NCBI RefSeq assembly: GCF_028389875.1
Contig: NC_084667.1
Span: 61,978,570 to 62,042,569, forward strand
Length of the DNA: 64,000 bases
DNA from: Rhea pennata
Taxonomy: Eukaryota; Chordata; Aves; Rheiformes; Rheidae
Reading direction: 5' to 3'
This document shows, one piece after another, positions 1-26,824 of this stretch. The stretch's first letter is position 1; every line of letters begins with the position of its first letter. Below the pieces are notes generated by a model. It ran no database searches. It was not told the origin of the DNA and saw nothing but the letters and a program-made list of their open reading frames with translations. The position numbers were made by a program, and so were the translations under genes.

Positions 1-1549
1 AAAGCCAGTAGCTACTGAGACTCACACAAGCCTAAGAAGCACAGAGGTCCAGCACACTGGGAAACACACACAGTAGCCTAATGACATCAGAAAAGTTCCT
101 CGTTGGACTGTTACGGCAAAAGAAATCACAAATGTGAAAGGACAAACAAGTTCAGAAAACAACATTCCTATGTTATTTGTCATCAAATCTCAAAGTTATT
201 TGATGAAATTATTTGAAGACAACATTCAGATACAAGAGAGATTAAATTTAAATATCCCAGTTTACAATTTTTCTGTTTTCTTTCCTCTACTCTTTCCAGA
301 GGTCGCTTAGCAGTGTGCTTCTCTGTGTACCTTGGTGACAGCTGCCCAATTTCCACTTTTGTTTTGTATTTCTTCTTATCAATCTTTCCCTACAATATTA
401 TATTTTAGAATAGGAGGAATATTTTTACATGCCGACCGTTAAAAAGAGTTAATTCCTCAAGGAGCATTTGAGAGACAGGGGAATGGATCTGCAAATCAGT
501 TCTGGAGCAATTTCCAATCAAAAAGGAAGAGCAAAGAAAGCCAAGAGACACTTGTACAAGAAATTTCCATGCAAGTGCTAGGGCTAGGACTCAGCTTTGG
601 TTTAGCAGAAGCTAGAAGACAGATCTACAAGATGCAAGGAGGGAAAGCTGCAAGCGCCTCAAAAGGCAGGAGCCTGAACTTGTTACCATGCAAGATGGCA
701 AAACAGCAGGATGCAGTTCAGTAGTTCAGTTTTGGCCATGTTAAGTCTATGTCAACAAGGAGACACGCAAACACAGATGCTGAAGCGTAGGATTTATCAC
801 CCTTATCTTTAGAGATGAACATCTGAGCTTAGTCAATCTAGATTTCATTTCAGGGAGTGAAGAGGAAGAGGCGCTTAAGAATATGAGTCATTTGACTCAC
901 TTTTGGCTGAAATTAATCGTATCCTGAAGCTGTCTTCCTCTTTCCAGAGACCCTGAAGAGAGCCGAGGATGACTAGCTCACACAGACATGTAAACTTTGC
1001 CAGCTAAATCCCACCCTAGCTCAAACCATGACATGGGACTGGATGGAAGAGGTAGGTCAGGTACGAGGAAATTCACTAGGGGAAAAGGTTGTATTTGAAG
1101 CAATGAAAAAAAAATCATTCCAAAAGAAAAGGGAGTAGACCCCTACCTCCGCCTCAAGGAGAGAAGAAAAAAGCTAATGCATCAAATGGAAAGATGAAGA
1201 AAATGAATCAAATAAGTTGTCAACAATAACAAAGGACTTCACAGATTAAGGAGAATACAGGAATAAAGGAGTTAAGGAGGAGAAGACAGACCCAGAAAAG
1301 GAGAACTTTAAGCAACAGTTGGTTTTGGGGGGAGGGGGGGGAGAAAGCAATGGGACACTAAGTAAAAGTGGAGACTAGCCTGAGTTGGGAGGATTGGAAC
1401 AAGCTTGTATCCCAAAAGAACTGAAAATAGTAAAGGCAAGAAAACAGCAAAGGATTAGACTAGAAGTTTTGTTACTGAAATCAAAACCAGATAGTTTGTA
1501 TTTGATACAGGGGAAAGAGCCAAAGAAAAGATAGCACCCAGGAAGGGAA

Positions 1550-3265
1550 ACAAATGGGAATAACTCAAAGTCTGTACACAGCTGCAAAACTACAACTTCA
1601 CTGGGGGTCACCAACGCAGGGTGAGTTAGTTCATACAACTGCAATCATGAGATGGATGATTACAGGCTCTTCAGGAAGGTCAAGCGGGGAAGGCAACAGG
1701 GGGACTCTATGCAAAGAAAGAGCTCAAACACAGAAGTTGTGCTGCAAAACAAATGACAGGCCATTAAGGAGTTAATAGCTCTGGATCAGAAGGGAGGCCA
1801 ATAAGGGGAACACTGTGGTAAGCATCTGCTACAGACTACCTATCAAGAAGATGAGGCCTCCTTCAGACAGTGGGAGGATGCCTTGGTTCTCATGGGGAAC
1901 TAAGCCCAAAATCTGCTGGAAGGAAAACACTATGTGGCATAAGCAATACAAGGGACTTCTGGAGTGTATCTGGATCAATTTTTTGACCCAGGTGCTAGAC
2001 AAGTTGACTAGAACATCTACTATTCCCTAGAAAAGAATAAGTGGTGGAAGATAGCAAGCTTGATAGTAGGCTTTGCTACAGCCACCCTGAGATGACAGAG
2101 TTTAAGATCCTGCAGGAAGGGAGGAAGATGAGTAGCTTAATGGCAACCCAGGATTTCAGGAAAGCATACTTCAATTTGTTCAGAGAAGCAGCAAGCAGAA
2201 CCCCTTGGTATCCTGCTGTACAGGGCAAAGGGGCCAGGAAAGTTGGTCAGTCTTTAAGCACAATATCCTCAAAGCACAAAACCAGTCCACACTGATGCAC
2301 AGGAAGTCAAGCAGGCAGGGCATGAGACTAGCTTGGCTTTACAGCAGCTCATGACTTTCCTCAGTCTTCACTGGCAACGCCAGTTCTAAGGCCTCTCAGG
2401 TCTCCGTACTTACTGGCGGAGTACAAAGAAATGAAGTACTGTCTATAGAAGAAAAAGACAGGGCAAGGGATCACTTAGGCAAACTGGACTCGCAAAAGCC
2501 CACAGGACGCACCTGGGAGAAAAGAACCCCCGGCACAGTACAGGCTGGGGACTGCTGTAGTCCCTGCTTGGGTAGGGAGGAGCACTGCAGGAAAGGATCT
2601 AGAGCCCTCACAAACAAGAAGATGAATGCAAGTCAGCAATACCCCCTTGCAGTGATGAAGAGTAACTACATACTGGGCTACACTAAGGAGTGAAGCCAGC
2701 AGGCCATGGGAAGCAATTATTACCCTCTATTCTGCACTTTTAAGATCAAATTTAGAGTACTTCATCCAGGCCAGGACCCATTTGCACAAGAAATGCATTG
2801 ACATACTGCATCAAGTCCAGCAGAGAGCCACTGAGATGATCAGAAGGCTGAAACAAATGACTTCAATCTGAGAGTTGAGTTTATTCAGTCTTAAAAACAA
2901 AAACAAAAGAGAGAGAAAGAAAGGAAAATCTAAAATCCTGTTGCTATCGTCAGCTATGCAGTGGAAAGTCACCAAGATGAAGCCCGAACTGTGAGAAAGG
3001 CACAGCAAGAGGAGAAGGGGCCACAGAGTCAAGTTTCAGCAAAATAAATTCTGACTGAATGCAAGGAAAAAAAAAATCTTCACAATGAGGGTGGTCAAGC
3101 AATTAGGGCAGGTTGCCCAGAGTGACTGCATCATATCTGCCTTGGAGATACTCAAAGCTCAACCACACCAGGCCCTGAGCAACTTAATGCAACTTCAAAG
3201 CCACCATGCTTTGAGTATGGATCTCCAGAGTTGCCTTCCAATCTAAATTATTCTATGATTCTACT
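1550..3265 (+). mobile_element. Decayed CR1 LINE, plus orientation
   Basis: Degenerate pieces of CR1 ORF2 occur in order on the plus strand. Endonuclease-like segments at about 1655-2300 include ICYRLPIKK, KICWKENTMWHKQ, FLTQVLDKLTR and EFKILQEGRK. Then come FSSVFTG-like remnants near 2370, reverse-transcriptase-region DNA at about 2500-2860, and a CR1 3' end to about 3260 (cttggagatactcaaagctc ... gagttgccttccaatctaaa ... attctatgattct). The reading frame is broken many times and internal sequence is missing, so the element is old and inactive. The same family is present inverted at 33-34 kb. Confidence 0.8.
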
Positions 3266-5866
3266 ATCCTCTACTTTTGTAGTTTTCTTTTTGTTAGATA
3301 AAGATATGTTCTCTATTTCTGTTCTTTGGATACATCTAGTCTTCATGCATACTTTATAATCCCAGTGTAATTCCCACTGCAGAGGAAGAAGAAGGTAGTA
3401 GGAAGTAGAGTCTCTCAATCACTCAGAAGCCAGCTATGAAATTAGTGACGGCAACACTGTTTTAAAATTAAGCAAATTGTTTACAAGCAAACAGTCAAAA
3501 TATGCATTAAAGAACATCTTCAGTAATGATCTTCTGCTTAGGATATAAACCACCACTACCTATGCTTTGGTATTTAAGAGGATTGAAGGAAAACACACAT
3601 TTAAAGGAATTACTAAAAACACAGCATAACAATTCAGAAATTGGTTTAAGCTAAACATATCTACTATCTTCAAACATAGTTTTAACCAAATTCAAATATC
3701 TGTAACTGAAGTTTTCAGATTATAAACATGCCAATGGCCTTCCTTCCCTTCTCCCTTTTCTTTTTGGCCACTGAATACTCTATTGAAAGCATAAGAGCTC
3801 TAAGTCAAGAACAACTCACAACTATGAATCTGACAGGGGTATATAGTGAGAGCAGATTGTCTGCAAGGAAACAAGAATAAACCAGCTATTTAGAGCGATT
3901 ATGTAATGTAGTTCAGAACTGTAACGTAAGACTTAAAGAGACAGTTCTGAATTTCAGCACTCCAAGTACCCATAAAAGCTGGGCAGTAACACAGCAGCTT
4001 GAAGATGCTCAGAAAAGAAAGCAAGACGAGCAAGCAGTCTTGTCAACGGATCCCTGAGTTAATATTACATTCATAACTTTTTTTTCACAAGTAACAGCAC
4101 CATTTGACAAGCTGTTTTGTCAAATCCTTTAAAGCAAAGCTGAAACACCTCTCTACACCTGCACAGACGTGCAGGCTTTTATTATAAAAATGAGTTCTAC
4201 ATGAATAGATATGAACCATTTTGTGGTCCTGAGCTTGTTGAACTTACAGAGCTGGAAAGGGTCAATTAGCACCATACAATAACATACTAACAAAAAAAAA
4301 ATCAAACTGATTATTAACATATACAACGGTATTAGGTCTTTCAGAGACAAGCATTTTAACAAGTGTAAATAAGATTTTTTTTAAAAAAAATAACTACAGC
4401 CATTTCCCAATCATCCACAATCATCATCTGGGTCAGCAAAGAAAGGCAGAGAATGTGAACTGCCATGCACTACTGCATTATAAATAGCAAAAAAAATATA
4501 GCAAAGGCCTATGTGATAGGAGAGACTAGTTCTGTGTATTAGACACACTTACACAAACCTGGAAACTGTAAAACTGTCATGGTTTGTCCATAGTTTTGCA
4601 TAGATAGTATAATAAACGCCAATGTAAAATTGTGACTTTGTAGGAAAATCCAGAACTGTTCAGCAATTTTTGGTGCTGGAGGTTTTACTTTTTAATTTCT
4701 TCACTTTAGAATGGAGGAAAAGACAAAAGTGTAAACAACTACTTTTAGGTATTCTAATGAAAAACTTTTTCCTCTCATTCAAAACTTCCCTTAATTACAA
4801 ACCCCAGAAAGCAGCAGCACCATCACAAATTTAGTCAATCCCAGATGTTTCACTAGTGATTAAATTAGAGTCAGTGGGCCAAATTACCTCCCTTTCACCT
4901 CTGCTGAAAAGACAGACAATACAGCAAGGGAGAATTTGGCCCAAACTACACGGGGGAGGGAAGGGAAAACAGGGGAAGGCTGTTGGGGTTTTTTTTGTTT
5001 TTGTTTTCTTGTTTTTTCTAAATCCTGCTCTGTTGCTGGACTCTTCCCCGGCTCATGTCAAGCTTGCAGTTGCTGGCAGCCAGAGCAGGCACGCTGCAAG
5101 ACCTGCCAGCACGCCTGGACCACACACACACGCTCTCAGCTGCTCTCCGATGCACTGCAGACAACCTCCCTCCAGAGCAGGCTCTCGGGGCTCCACAGCC
5201 CCTCTACGCTTCCCACGGACTCTGCTTCTTCCCTTTGGCAATATCCCGCAGCGTGTAACTTAAGAGAAAACAGCGTGCTTGCACTGCTGAAGGTAGCACA
5301 CAACCTTGACTGACGAACTACTGATGAATTGCAAGAAATGGATCTCCTAAAACATATACGAAACGCATTCATGAGTTGTGCTTCACTAGAATCTCAAAAG
5401 GGCTCATCTGAACAGTTTGTTTTCAACTTGGATAATCTGGAAATGCAAGTGTAATAGTACCAGCAAATAAATCTTAAAAAAAAATAAATAGTTCGGCATT
5501 ATTTCTGATCAGACAGCTTTCCATTTTCAGTAGTCCAACAGTCCATTTTCAGTAGAATCAGCTACCAGCGCTCTTCAGCTTTATTAAATGAATAAATCCC
5601 ATACTTTTCCTTTAAAATATATGCAGTAAGCTCATTTAGCTTGTTGCACTTTCAAACACAATGAGTATTAACATAATTAAAAAAAAAATAAAAGGCAAGC
5701 CATGATCATGGCACACAGTGACAGAGTGAGATTTTATAATTTCACTGCCACAGCTCAATGTGCAATTAAGAACCATATAAAGCTCAAAATAGGATTAAAT
5801 GCAGCAGACAACCAGCTCATTATACGGCAGCAGAAAGAAGGGCCTTTCAAACACCAATTGCTCTAC

Positions 5867-5976
5867 CTGAAGTATCAGCTGCTGTTGTCCTGCCTGCGAC
5901 TGCACAAGAACATTGCTTAGCTCATTGAAAAGGACTTTCTCAGAGACAGATTGGCAGAATGACAAATACAGGTTGG
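5867..5976 (-). other. Exon-like block in BRF1 intron 2 (possible cassette or poison exon)
   Basis: On the minus strand a pyrimidine-rich acceptor (TTTGATTTCTGCAG) is followed by 110 nt open in one frame and a donor CTTCAG|GTAGAG. The open frame reads NLYLSFCQSVSEKVLFNE and continues to QQQLILQ. I do not recognise it. Read from BRF1 exon 2 it would be open, but 110 nt is not a multiple of three, so joining it between exons 2 and 3 would shift the frame downstream. It may be a cryptic or frame-breaking exon, or chance. Confidence 0.25.
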
Positions 5977-7710
5977 CTGCAGAAATCAAAGACCAAGTTC
6001 TTTTTTCTTATATAAAGGACAACCACAAAAGAGAGAAGAAAAACTCTTTAAGAGCCTCAGATAGGTAGAGCTAAGAAAAGAAAGTATTTTCCTGTTTTAA
6101 AACTGTTTAGGAAAATTTTTCAGTTTAAGCAACTATAACCTCTTCTCTACAATGGTATAGACTTTAGTCAGGTAAAGATCATTGTATGGGATTAGGAGGT
6201 CCTCCAGAGGCCAGTACACACAAAACCTCTTGGGATAGAGGATGCTCAGACATATTCCCCAACAAACGTTCACTTAAGGGAAAAAAAAAAAAAAAAAAAA
6301 GAGAGAGACATGTTTAGATTTCAGCACACCCAGGTTATGTTTTAATTAATACAGTTCAGGTAACAAAATGGGCTTTCAAAAGATTCCAGTACTCCAAAAG
6401 CAAGAGAACAGTATTTTGTCCCCTCAGCATTTTACTTTTCTACAATTAAAGGCAAGGAATTTAGAAGTCCTTACGTGCAACAGCCAATTTATTTTTAAAA
6501 TACCTGTGCAAAATTAAAATTTGGAATTGAGTATTTTAATTCAGTTACAAACGTCACTAACTGTAAAAGGCATTTGCATGGTTTTACTCAACTGCTTTTA
6601 CTATTAGAGTTTATACAGGCATTTTCAAAACTCCTAAGATAGTAATTTTAAACTAAGCACTGATTCTTGCTCACGTACAGTGTAAGTTTTACTCTGCCAA
6701 ACAAGCAGGGCATGATACTGTTCAGCACAAAGAGCCAAATAAAACAATCTGTATATAAATCAGCTGAATATAGCCAGATTGTTTTACTGAGCTTTATTTC
6801 AATTGCACAAATCAATCTTGTCCCTTCTAAACTTATATAGATAAAACATCGGCAAAATTTTGTTCTCAAGTTGCATGCGAAAGACTAATTGAAGGAAATT
6901 TATTTAAAATATCCCAAAAAAACAAACACTGTGTCAGTAAAGTAAAACCTATCTACATCCCTTAGTTAACTAAACATCAGCTTTTTAGTCTTTAATATGA
7001 CAGTCCATCAGCTGTCATCTCCAAAAGTCATGAAACAACAGTATTAATTAGCCAAAATAAATGACATCTCCTGTCCATTGATACAAGTAACGGCAGTTGA
7101 AGATCATTCTGTTTCTGGAATAAAAGTTGCTTTTATTCATTCTCTTTAAAGAGTGCACATCATACAGATCTCAGCTAAAATGTATAGCATGTAATAAAAA
7201 CATTTATTTAAAAATCTTCTAGACACTAGAATCTTTTTTCCATTTTTCCCCTCTCTGTTCAACAACTGCCTAGCAAGCACGGAATTACTATGAGGTGTGC
7301 ATAAATATATGCACTATCTTCCTATTACGCAGCATACAAATCAAAGCACTTGAACACTTGTACCTGAAAATAAACAGAAATAAAGTATTCCATGGACCCT
7401 GAAAATTGATAAAATAAAAAGCCACAGTCAGTTACTAGATAATAAAAAGGTGAAATGGGCATGTCAACCTTGAAAAGGCCCTTTTATACTATGATATTAC
7501 TGTCAGCTGCCATTACCCTTTGTCAGCCAGCTATCTGACCTCATAAATCAGGTTTAACAACCAAATGAGAGCTCAACGTAAAATCAGCACTAGACAGACT
7601 TGTCTACTCTCCAGTGAGTGGCCTGCCAAGGCTTTGAGGTCACATTCAAAACTAAAAATTAATTGCAGTCAATCGCATTAAAAAGAAACAAAGTCACACC
7701 AACAAGTTTA

Positions 7711-21114
<13,404 letters not shown>

Positions 21115-21239
21115 CGCGACCGCGCCGCCGCCCCCCACCCGCCCAGGCGCGGCGCGGCCCGGCCCGGCGCGGCCCGGCCTCCCGCAGGCCTCGCTCGCCG
21201 GCACCGGCAGGGGGAGGCGCCGGCCGCGGCCGCCCCCGC

Positions 21240-21249
21240 TCTCGCGAGA
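21240..21249. promoter_or_regulatory. TCTCGCGAGA promoter element (BANP-type palindrome)
   Basis: Exact 10-bp palindrome TCTCGCGAGA, 126 bp upstream of the BRF1 ATG. This motif is known from CpG-island promoters of housekeeping genes and is bound by BANP when unmethylated. Being a palindrome it has no strand. Its position suggests transcription starts between it and the ATG. Functional role here is inferred. Confidence 0.7.
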
Positions 21250-21283
21250 CTTCCCCCCTAGGCCCCGCCCCTCGCGCCGCGGC

Positions 21284-21360
21284 GCCGTGACGCCATGGCG
21301 CCGCCGCCGCGGGGCCCTGCTCTGCCCGCCGTGACGCCATGGCGCCGCCGCCGCGGGGCC
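21284..21360. repeat. 33-bp perfect direct duplication in the BRF1 promoter
   Basis: Positions 21284-21316 and 21328-21360 are identical (33 bp, 44-bp spacing) and begin gccgtgacgccatggcgccg. Each copy carries a TGACG half-site and, on the minus strand, an ATG in a good context (GCGCCATGG). The ATGs are at 21294-21296 and 21338-21340, and neither is in frame with BRF1. Confidence 0.9.
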
Positions 21361-23129
21361 TGCCGTGCTTCACGGGAGGGTGTGTGGCGGCGAGGGGCGC
21401 GTGGTTAAGACAGAGCAGGATTTATTAGGGTTTCCCTAGGAAAAAACTTGCTTTTTCATAGAATTCTTACCCAACCTGACATAAATCCATACCTTCCCTG
21501 AAAATTCACCCATAACTGCGTCCGTGGTAAAGGCTTCTGTGCTGTAAACGGGGAGAGACCCCTTCCTTCCTGCCGGGTTTGGTTCGCCGTGGTTTAATTT
21601 GTGGAGAAAAGACTGTCACCAGCAGAGAGGGTTTGCAGTGCAGCAGCCAGGGGGGATCTCGCAGTTACATGCTCTGTATAGTGTTAGTGGAAATTACATT
21701 CTTAATAGACGTAAATCATTTGCAGCAAGAAGAAATACATGAAATCAATGCTTTTTCTTTCTCAGTAAAGTTTGTTAGCTACCAGTACATTTTAATTAAA
21801 ACTATCAAGCCAGATCGGTGCTGTCACTTGCTATATACTGTCTCCTATAGAAGCTGGCATGAACACAAGAAATCCTGCAGAATCCACAGAAATCCTGCGT
21901 TATGAAAGGCCTTCCCACTAAAAAATCGCTTCTCAACTCCCTTTAGGTGAAGGCTAATTCAGCCCTGATCCATGAGGACTTAACTTTCACATCCCTTCCA
22001 AAATAATTGTTGTTTTCGATTGCTCAAGTGTTACCAGTCTTCACTGGAAGTTACAAACAAGTTGGGAGTGCTTTCGCTGTGAATCGTCAAGCTCTAAGTG
22101 ATCAGAAATGTGCACGGCAGAAAGCCCTTGTGAGAGAATAGCACACAGCAGCTCTGCGAGAAAGCTCATTTAACATAAATCTGGGTAAGGAAATGTGTTT
22201 TAATTTTTATAAGGTGAGGATACTGCTGATGAAAGAAGGTAAGTTGGCAGTTCAGAAAACTGAAGTCCTTTGCCTCCCCCCTCCCATCCATATGACAATT
22301 TTCTTATACTCCTTAAATGTTTCGAATGTTTCTGTAAAGTCTTCTTCTATTGCCAGAAACGTAAGTAATTTTTCATCCCTATAAAATTTTTGTCCTTTCA
22401 ACTTGCAGGAGGGCTAACCAACTAACCTCTTTCTGATCAATAAGAGTGAACCTGCCGAAGGAATAAGTCATCACTCCGTTTATTCTGGCTAACAAGTAAC
22501 AAATTTTTAGTAAATTGTCTCAAACTTGAATCACACTCAGAACTGCATGTGTAAAAATTATATTGACAAAACCCCATTCCCTTTGCTATTTTGCCCTCTT
22601 AGTTCAGAGGATAGAAGAACCTGTTCTCCATCTCATCTACCCTCATGTTTTATACCTTTTATTTTCTCTCCTGAGTAACAAAAAGTGGTGATCAGGATGT
22701 CTGTTAACCCAGACTGACTGAAGACACTTCCTGCTGTGTCTTCAGGAACCCTGAATACAACCCACCCGTGGGTATGCATCTCTGACATTCGATGCCAAGG
22801 TTTCAAAGAGAGGAACTGTTCTCATTTGCTTAAAAGTAAGAACATTTTTGTACTGCTCCTGTGAGAGCTGAAAGAATGCAAATTGGCTGCACAAAGCCAG
22901 ACGGGAGTGCGAGGGAATCCCACTCCTGCAAATGCTGAACACCAGAGCAGGGTATATACTTGAGCAAGCTGCTAACACATTACCGTACTTCCACAAGAGA
23001 TAGGCCCACTTCTATAAATATAATGATTTGAAGCAGATACTTAGGTATCAGATGACAGAAAAACCATAAACTGTGCCTTTCAATCATAGCTGAACCTTGT
23101 GCCAAGCCTTCCAAAACACTAGCACAGAT

Positions 23130-23265
23130 GGGAAATGTTTTCAGTTAAGACAGCAGAGGCACAGAGTTTAATCCCTTGATTTGGCCAAGTTCTGTGAGCA
23201 TCCTCAGCTCTCAGAGCTTTCAGATGGGGATCACTCCTGTTAAAACCAGGCCTAAGAGCCTTGTT
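23130..23265 (-). mobile_element. Possible MIR-like SINE remnant
   Basis: The plus strand has agacagcagaggcacagag, ttggccaagttctgtgagc and aaaaccaggcctaagagcc in the order of an inverted MIR core. It is short and diverged; a weak by-eye call. Confidence 0.35.
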
Positions 23266-26200
23266 GAAGCCTCACAAGAAGTCTGACTATGCACTTAATG
23301 TGAATACAAAACACAGAAGCCGAGGAAGCCTTGTTTGGTTTTGGACTGTCCGAAATGGGGCATAAATTATGCATTCAACCTGCAAATTTGCACACAGATT
23401 CTTTGGAGATGAAGTCACAGGGGTATTAGATAGAGAGGGAACAGAGAACTTCGAAATGAATTAACCTTATAAGGTGATAGCAACTGGATACTTTTTCTGT
23501 GGGTGCCAGCTTGAATGCATTTGGCTACACTAGTATGTGTGAACACGAGAGGGCGCTCAAGGAAAATGAAATTATCGAGGAGCTGCTATGCTCTCACAGG
23601 TTAGACTGATTTTTCATCGTTGGTTCCTTTTTTTTTCTTGTATCTTTTCTAATTATTTCCTGACATTGTTTTCTTGATGTTGATCAATAAATGGTAAATT
23701 TAAAAAGCTTTGGGACCAACTTTCTATTTGGGAAAAACTGTCCCAAGAAGAAAGGGTTTTGGCATCTATGAAATCATGTAGTGAGCCAGTTTAGCAAACG
23801 CTTGAATTTACCCGCATGCAGTCCTGCTGTTTGGACAGCAGTCTGCAACTGAGCCTTGATTCCTAAGTAAGTGGCAGCAAGGCTGCAGGGCTTTCTGTGT
23901 TACCCTCCCAGGATCTGTGCCCTTTACGGTTCTTAGTATGCAAAGACAGCAGAAAGCACGAATAGTGTGGCTTAGGAAATCCACAGAGAAATTAGTGGAG
24001 AGAAAGTCCAAAGGTATTGAGCACAAAGATCCAGGAGCAACCGCCAGTTCGGGAAATCTCTCAGCAGCCAACTGCTGGAAGTTGTGAGCAATATCATTGT
24101 CTAGCTGTTCTTAAAATTTCCTCCACACACACTACTTGAAGGTGTGTGGCTGATCAGTGAGTGCTTTGAGGAAGCATGGGAAGAAAGATAAATATAGATG
24201 TGCCCTTCTAGTTTCTGGCAATCTGCAATTTAAGGACTTCTTCAGCTGAAGGCTAATTCACATTAGGAAACTTTTAATCTCTTTAATCACTTTTTGAACT
24301 ATTTTTTATGCTTTCAACATACACAACATCCTGTGGCTGCTTAGTTTTGTGCCAGGTGAAAAAGTTTGAAAAGTTATAAATGTTTCATTTGATAACCCTT
24401 AGCTCTTGTGCTGTAAGAATAAATAATTGCTCCCATCTCACCTACTTCATGTCAGTCAGGGTTATATATGCCTCTTTTATAGCTTCTCTCAATCAGGATC
24501 ACTTCACAAGAGCAACTTTTCCCCCAGAGAAGCTAGGGCAGCGCTAATCAGCCAAAGTCTAAAATGAAAAAAAAAAAACACTTCTGTTAGGACAATTATT
24601 CAAGAGAAAACACTTTTTAATGAAGCACTGGTTATATTGGCTGCATTGAATAACTGAAGACCTCCATCACCTTGGAATGTAAGCACAGGAAAACGCTCCT
24701 GTGAAAATACAGCCCCACATGTCTGCAGCTCTTGTATTCTGAGGATTGTTTGTTCAAACATTGATGAATTAATCACTCACCATTAAAAAACCCATCCAGT
24801 CAGCTAATTGCCTACTTCAGCAACTGTGTGTGCACTTGGAAATTGGACTGAGATGAGGAAATGACTGCTTTTAAATGCCATTTTTGTATGCACACTTGAT
24901 GAGTGGATATTTTGGTGAATATACATGTAGACTGAAAATGAGACTTTACCTGAATCTTATCAGTCATGTACACAGCAATGGCAATTTATTTTAGAAAGAA
25001 GAAAAAAAAAAGTATGTTAGCAAACTGCATTGGTCTGCACATAAAACACAGAGGCAAGCTGCATGTCTGATTGCTAGTTTCCTTTTTTTTTTTCCTAGTT
25101 GGGAATTACATGCCCCTTTGACCACCAGGTACCCCCTTCACCCTGAGGTTTGCAGAAGTGAAAGAGCACATCGCTGCCTTTCCCTTGCCAGCGAGGAGGA
25201 ACGGCAGAAAGCAGGGCGAGGAGCAGCATCTTCCTTCCTTAGCAGGAAGGAAAGTTCCCAGGCTCAGGGAGGCGCTGGCTGGCCCCTGGGTGAGGCCAGT
25301 TCTCTCCTGTTTGGATCATAAAAGACATCAAAGAATTCTATTTTCAGAAAGCTGAGTGTGTCATTACCTGCTTTTCTGTGGAGAGATTTCCAGCGCCTCA
25401 CATATGCCGAAGCCAATCCAGCTCTAAAGAAACCACCATTCAATACAAGTTATTGCCCACTGTCCAAAGCTATGAGCAAGCTATACAAAAGCAACACCTT
25501 AGAGAAGCTTTAGAAAAGCCACAGTATAATCCTTTCCTGTCCCCAGAGAATTTTTAAGGATGTGCCAAATTTCCCATTTGAATTAGCTGAGTAAGTCAAA
25601 AGACCAGCATTTTTCAAGGGGCAAATATAAAAAATGATTGGAATAAATCAAGCTGTTTCATAACAATAATCTGAGTTAGCTTAAATTACCAAAAATAACT
25701 CAAATCCCTTAAATCATTTTTTAAAAATGTAAAATTATCAAAAGGGAATATTTCCAGAAAGAATTCCCCTACATTTTTCAAAATGAGACATTTGTGATCA
25801 GTTTTGGTCTCAATGCATCACTAATTCTGTGATTCAAGAAAACTTTGAGAGAAAAATTCCAGTGGAGTATGTATACAACTGCATTATTAGTATTATTAGT
25901 TACTAGTAAAGTGCACATATTAATAGTGGCATGAGAAGCATTTCAGAGTTCCTTAAGCATGTTCAATTCCACACCCATATGCATGAAGCATTTCAGAAAA
26001 TTTTAAGATTTAATTACTATATGATTTCCTTTGGAAGGGAAAGAAGATGTTTCCATTTTTTTTGCCTATTGTATTTTCCATACATAGAGTCCCTACTGAA
26101 AGGGATTTTTATATGATGTGAGTAGAAAGGATGTCCAAAAGAAAATGAAATTATAGTGTTGGCATTCCCAACAAATATGCTGTCTTCCCCTTCATAGTCT

Positions 26201-26780
26201 GTCCTATGCTAAATAGTAGCAGTAGAACTTTCTTCCTAATAAAGCTTTACCACAACCTCTCAGCCATGCTACAGAACTGCTATCCAGACAACCAAAGATT
26301 TTGTAATCAAACAAGCTGCAACAAATATCCAGCTGAAACAGCAATTTATGGGGCTCAGGGCAAGAACAAACTATTTTTGTGGCCTACAGAATTATGAAGT
26401 ATGAAGAGCCTTTCCCCATATTTACTGTGACTAATAATCATCAGCCCAGACAACAGCGATATTTTAGCCACTCCCTCTGTGGTCACCTTTCATTCAAAGT
26501 CATTGGCATTCCCAGACAGACCCATGTTGTGGAAGACCAGGAAGAGAAAATTTCCTCTCATGGTTTTAGGAAAAAATGAGCAACTAATAAGCATTCTACT
26601 TGAGAAAGTGCATGTATGCTGCTAGCAACTTTTCTTTTGAATAACATAACTGAAAAGTTGTTGTCGTCTTTTGCTTTGTTTATCTTTTGCAAAGAGTAAA
26701 TCTCACAATTAACTTACAGAAGCCATGAAAAAGTTTGGGCGCTGTCCACATGAAGCGTTCGAGCTGGGAAATCACAACCC

Positions 26781-26783
<3 letters not shown>

Positions 26784-26824
<41 letters not shown>
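26784..26824. repeat. 41-base poly(T) flanked by a 6-bp direct repeat
   Basis: An uninterrupted run of 41 T, the longest homopolymer in the window. CCCAGC lies immediately before (26778-26783) and after (26825-26830). No retroposed body can be recognised next to it. Confidence 0.9.

Noticed and set aside
1815..2295. Plus-strand frames of 71 and 84 codons
   Set aside because: They match decayed CR1 endonuclease sequence in broken frames.
4856..5313. Overlapping frames of 125 and 135 codons in several phases
   Set aside because: Several frames on both strands are open at once in a locally GC-rich patch, the sign of composition rather than coding.
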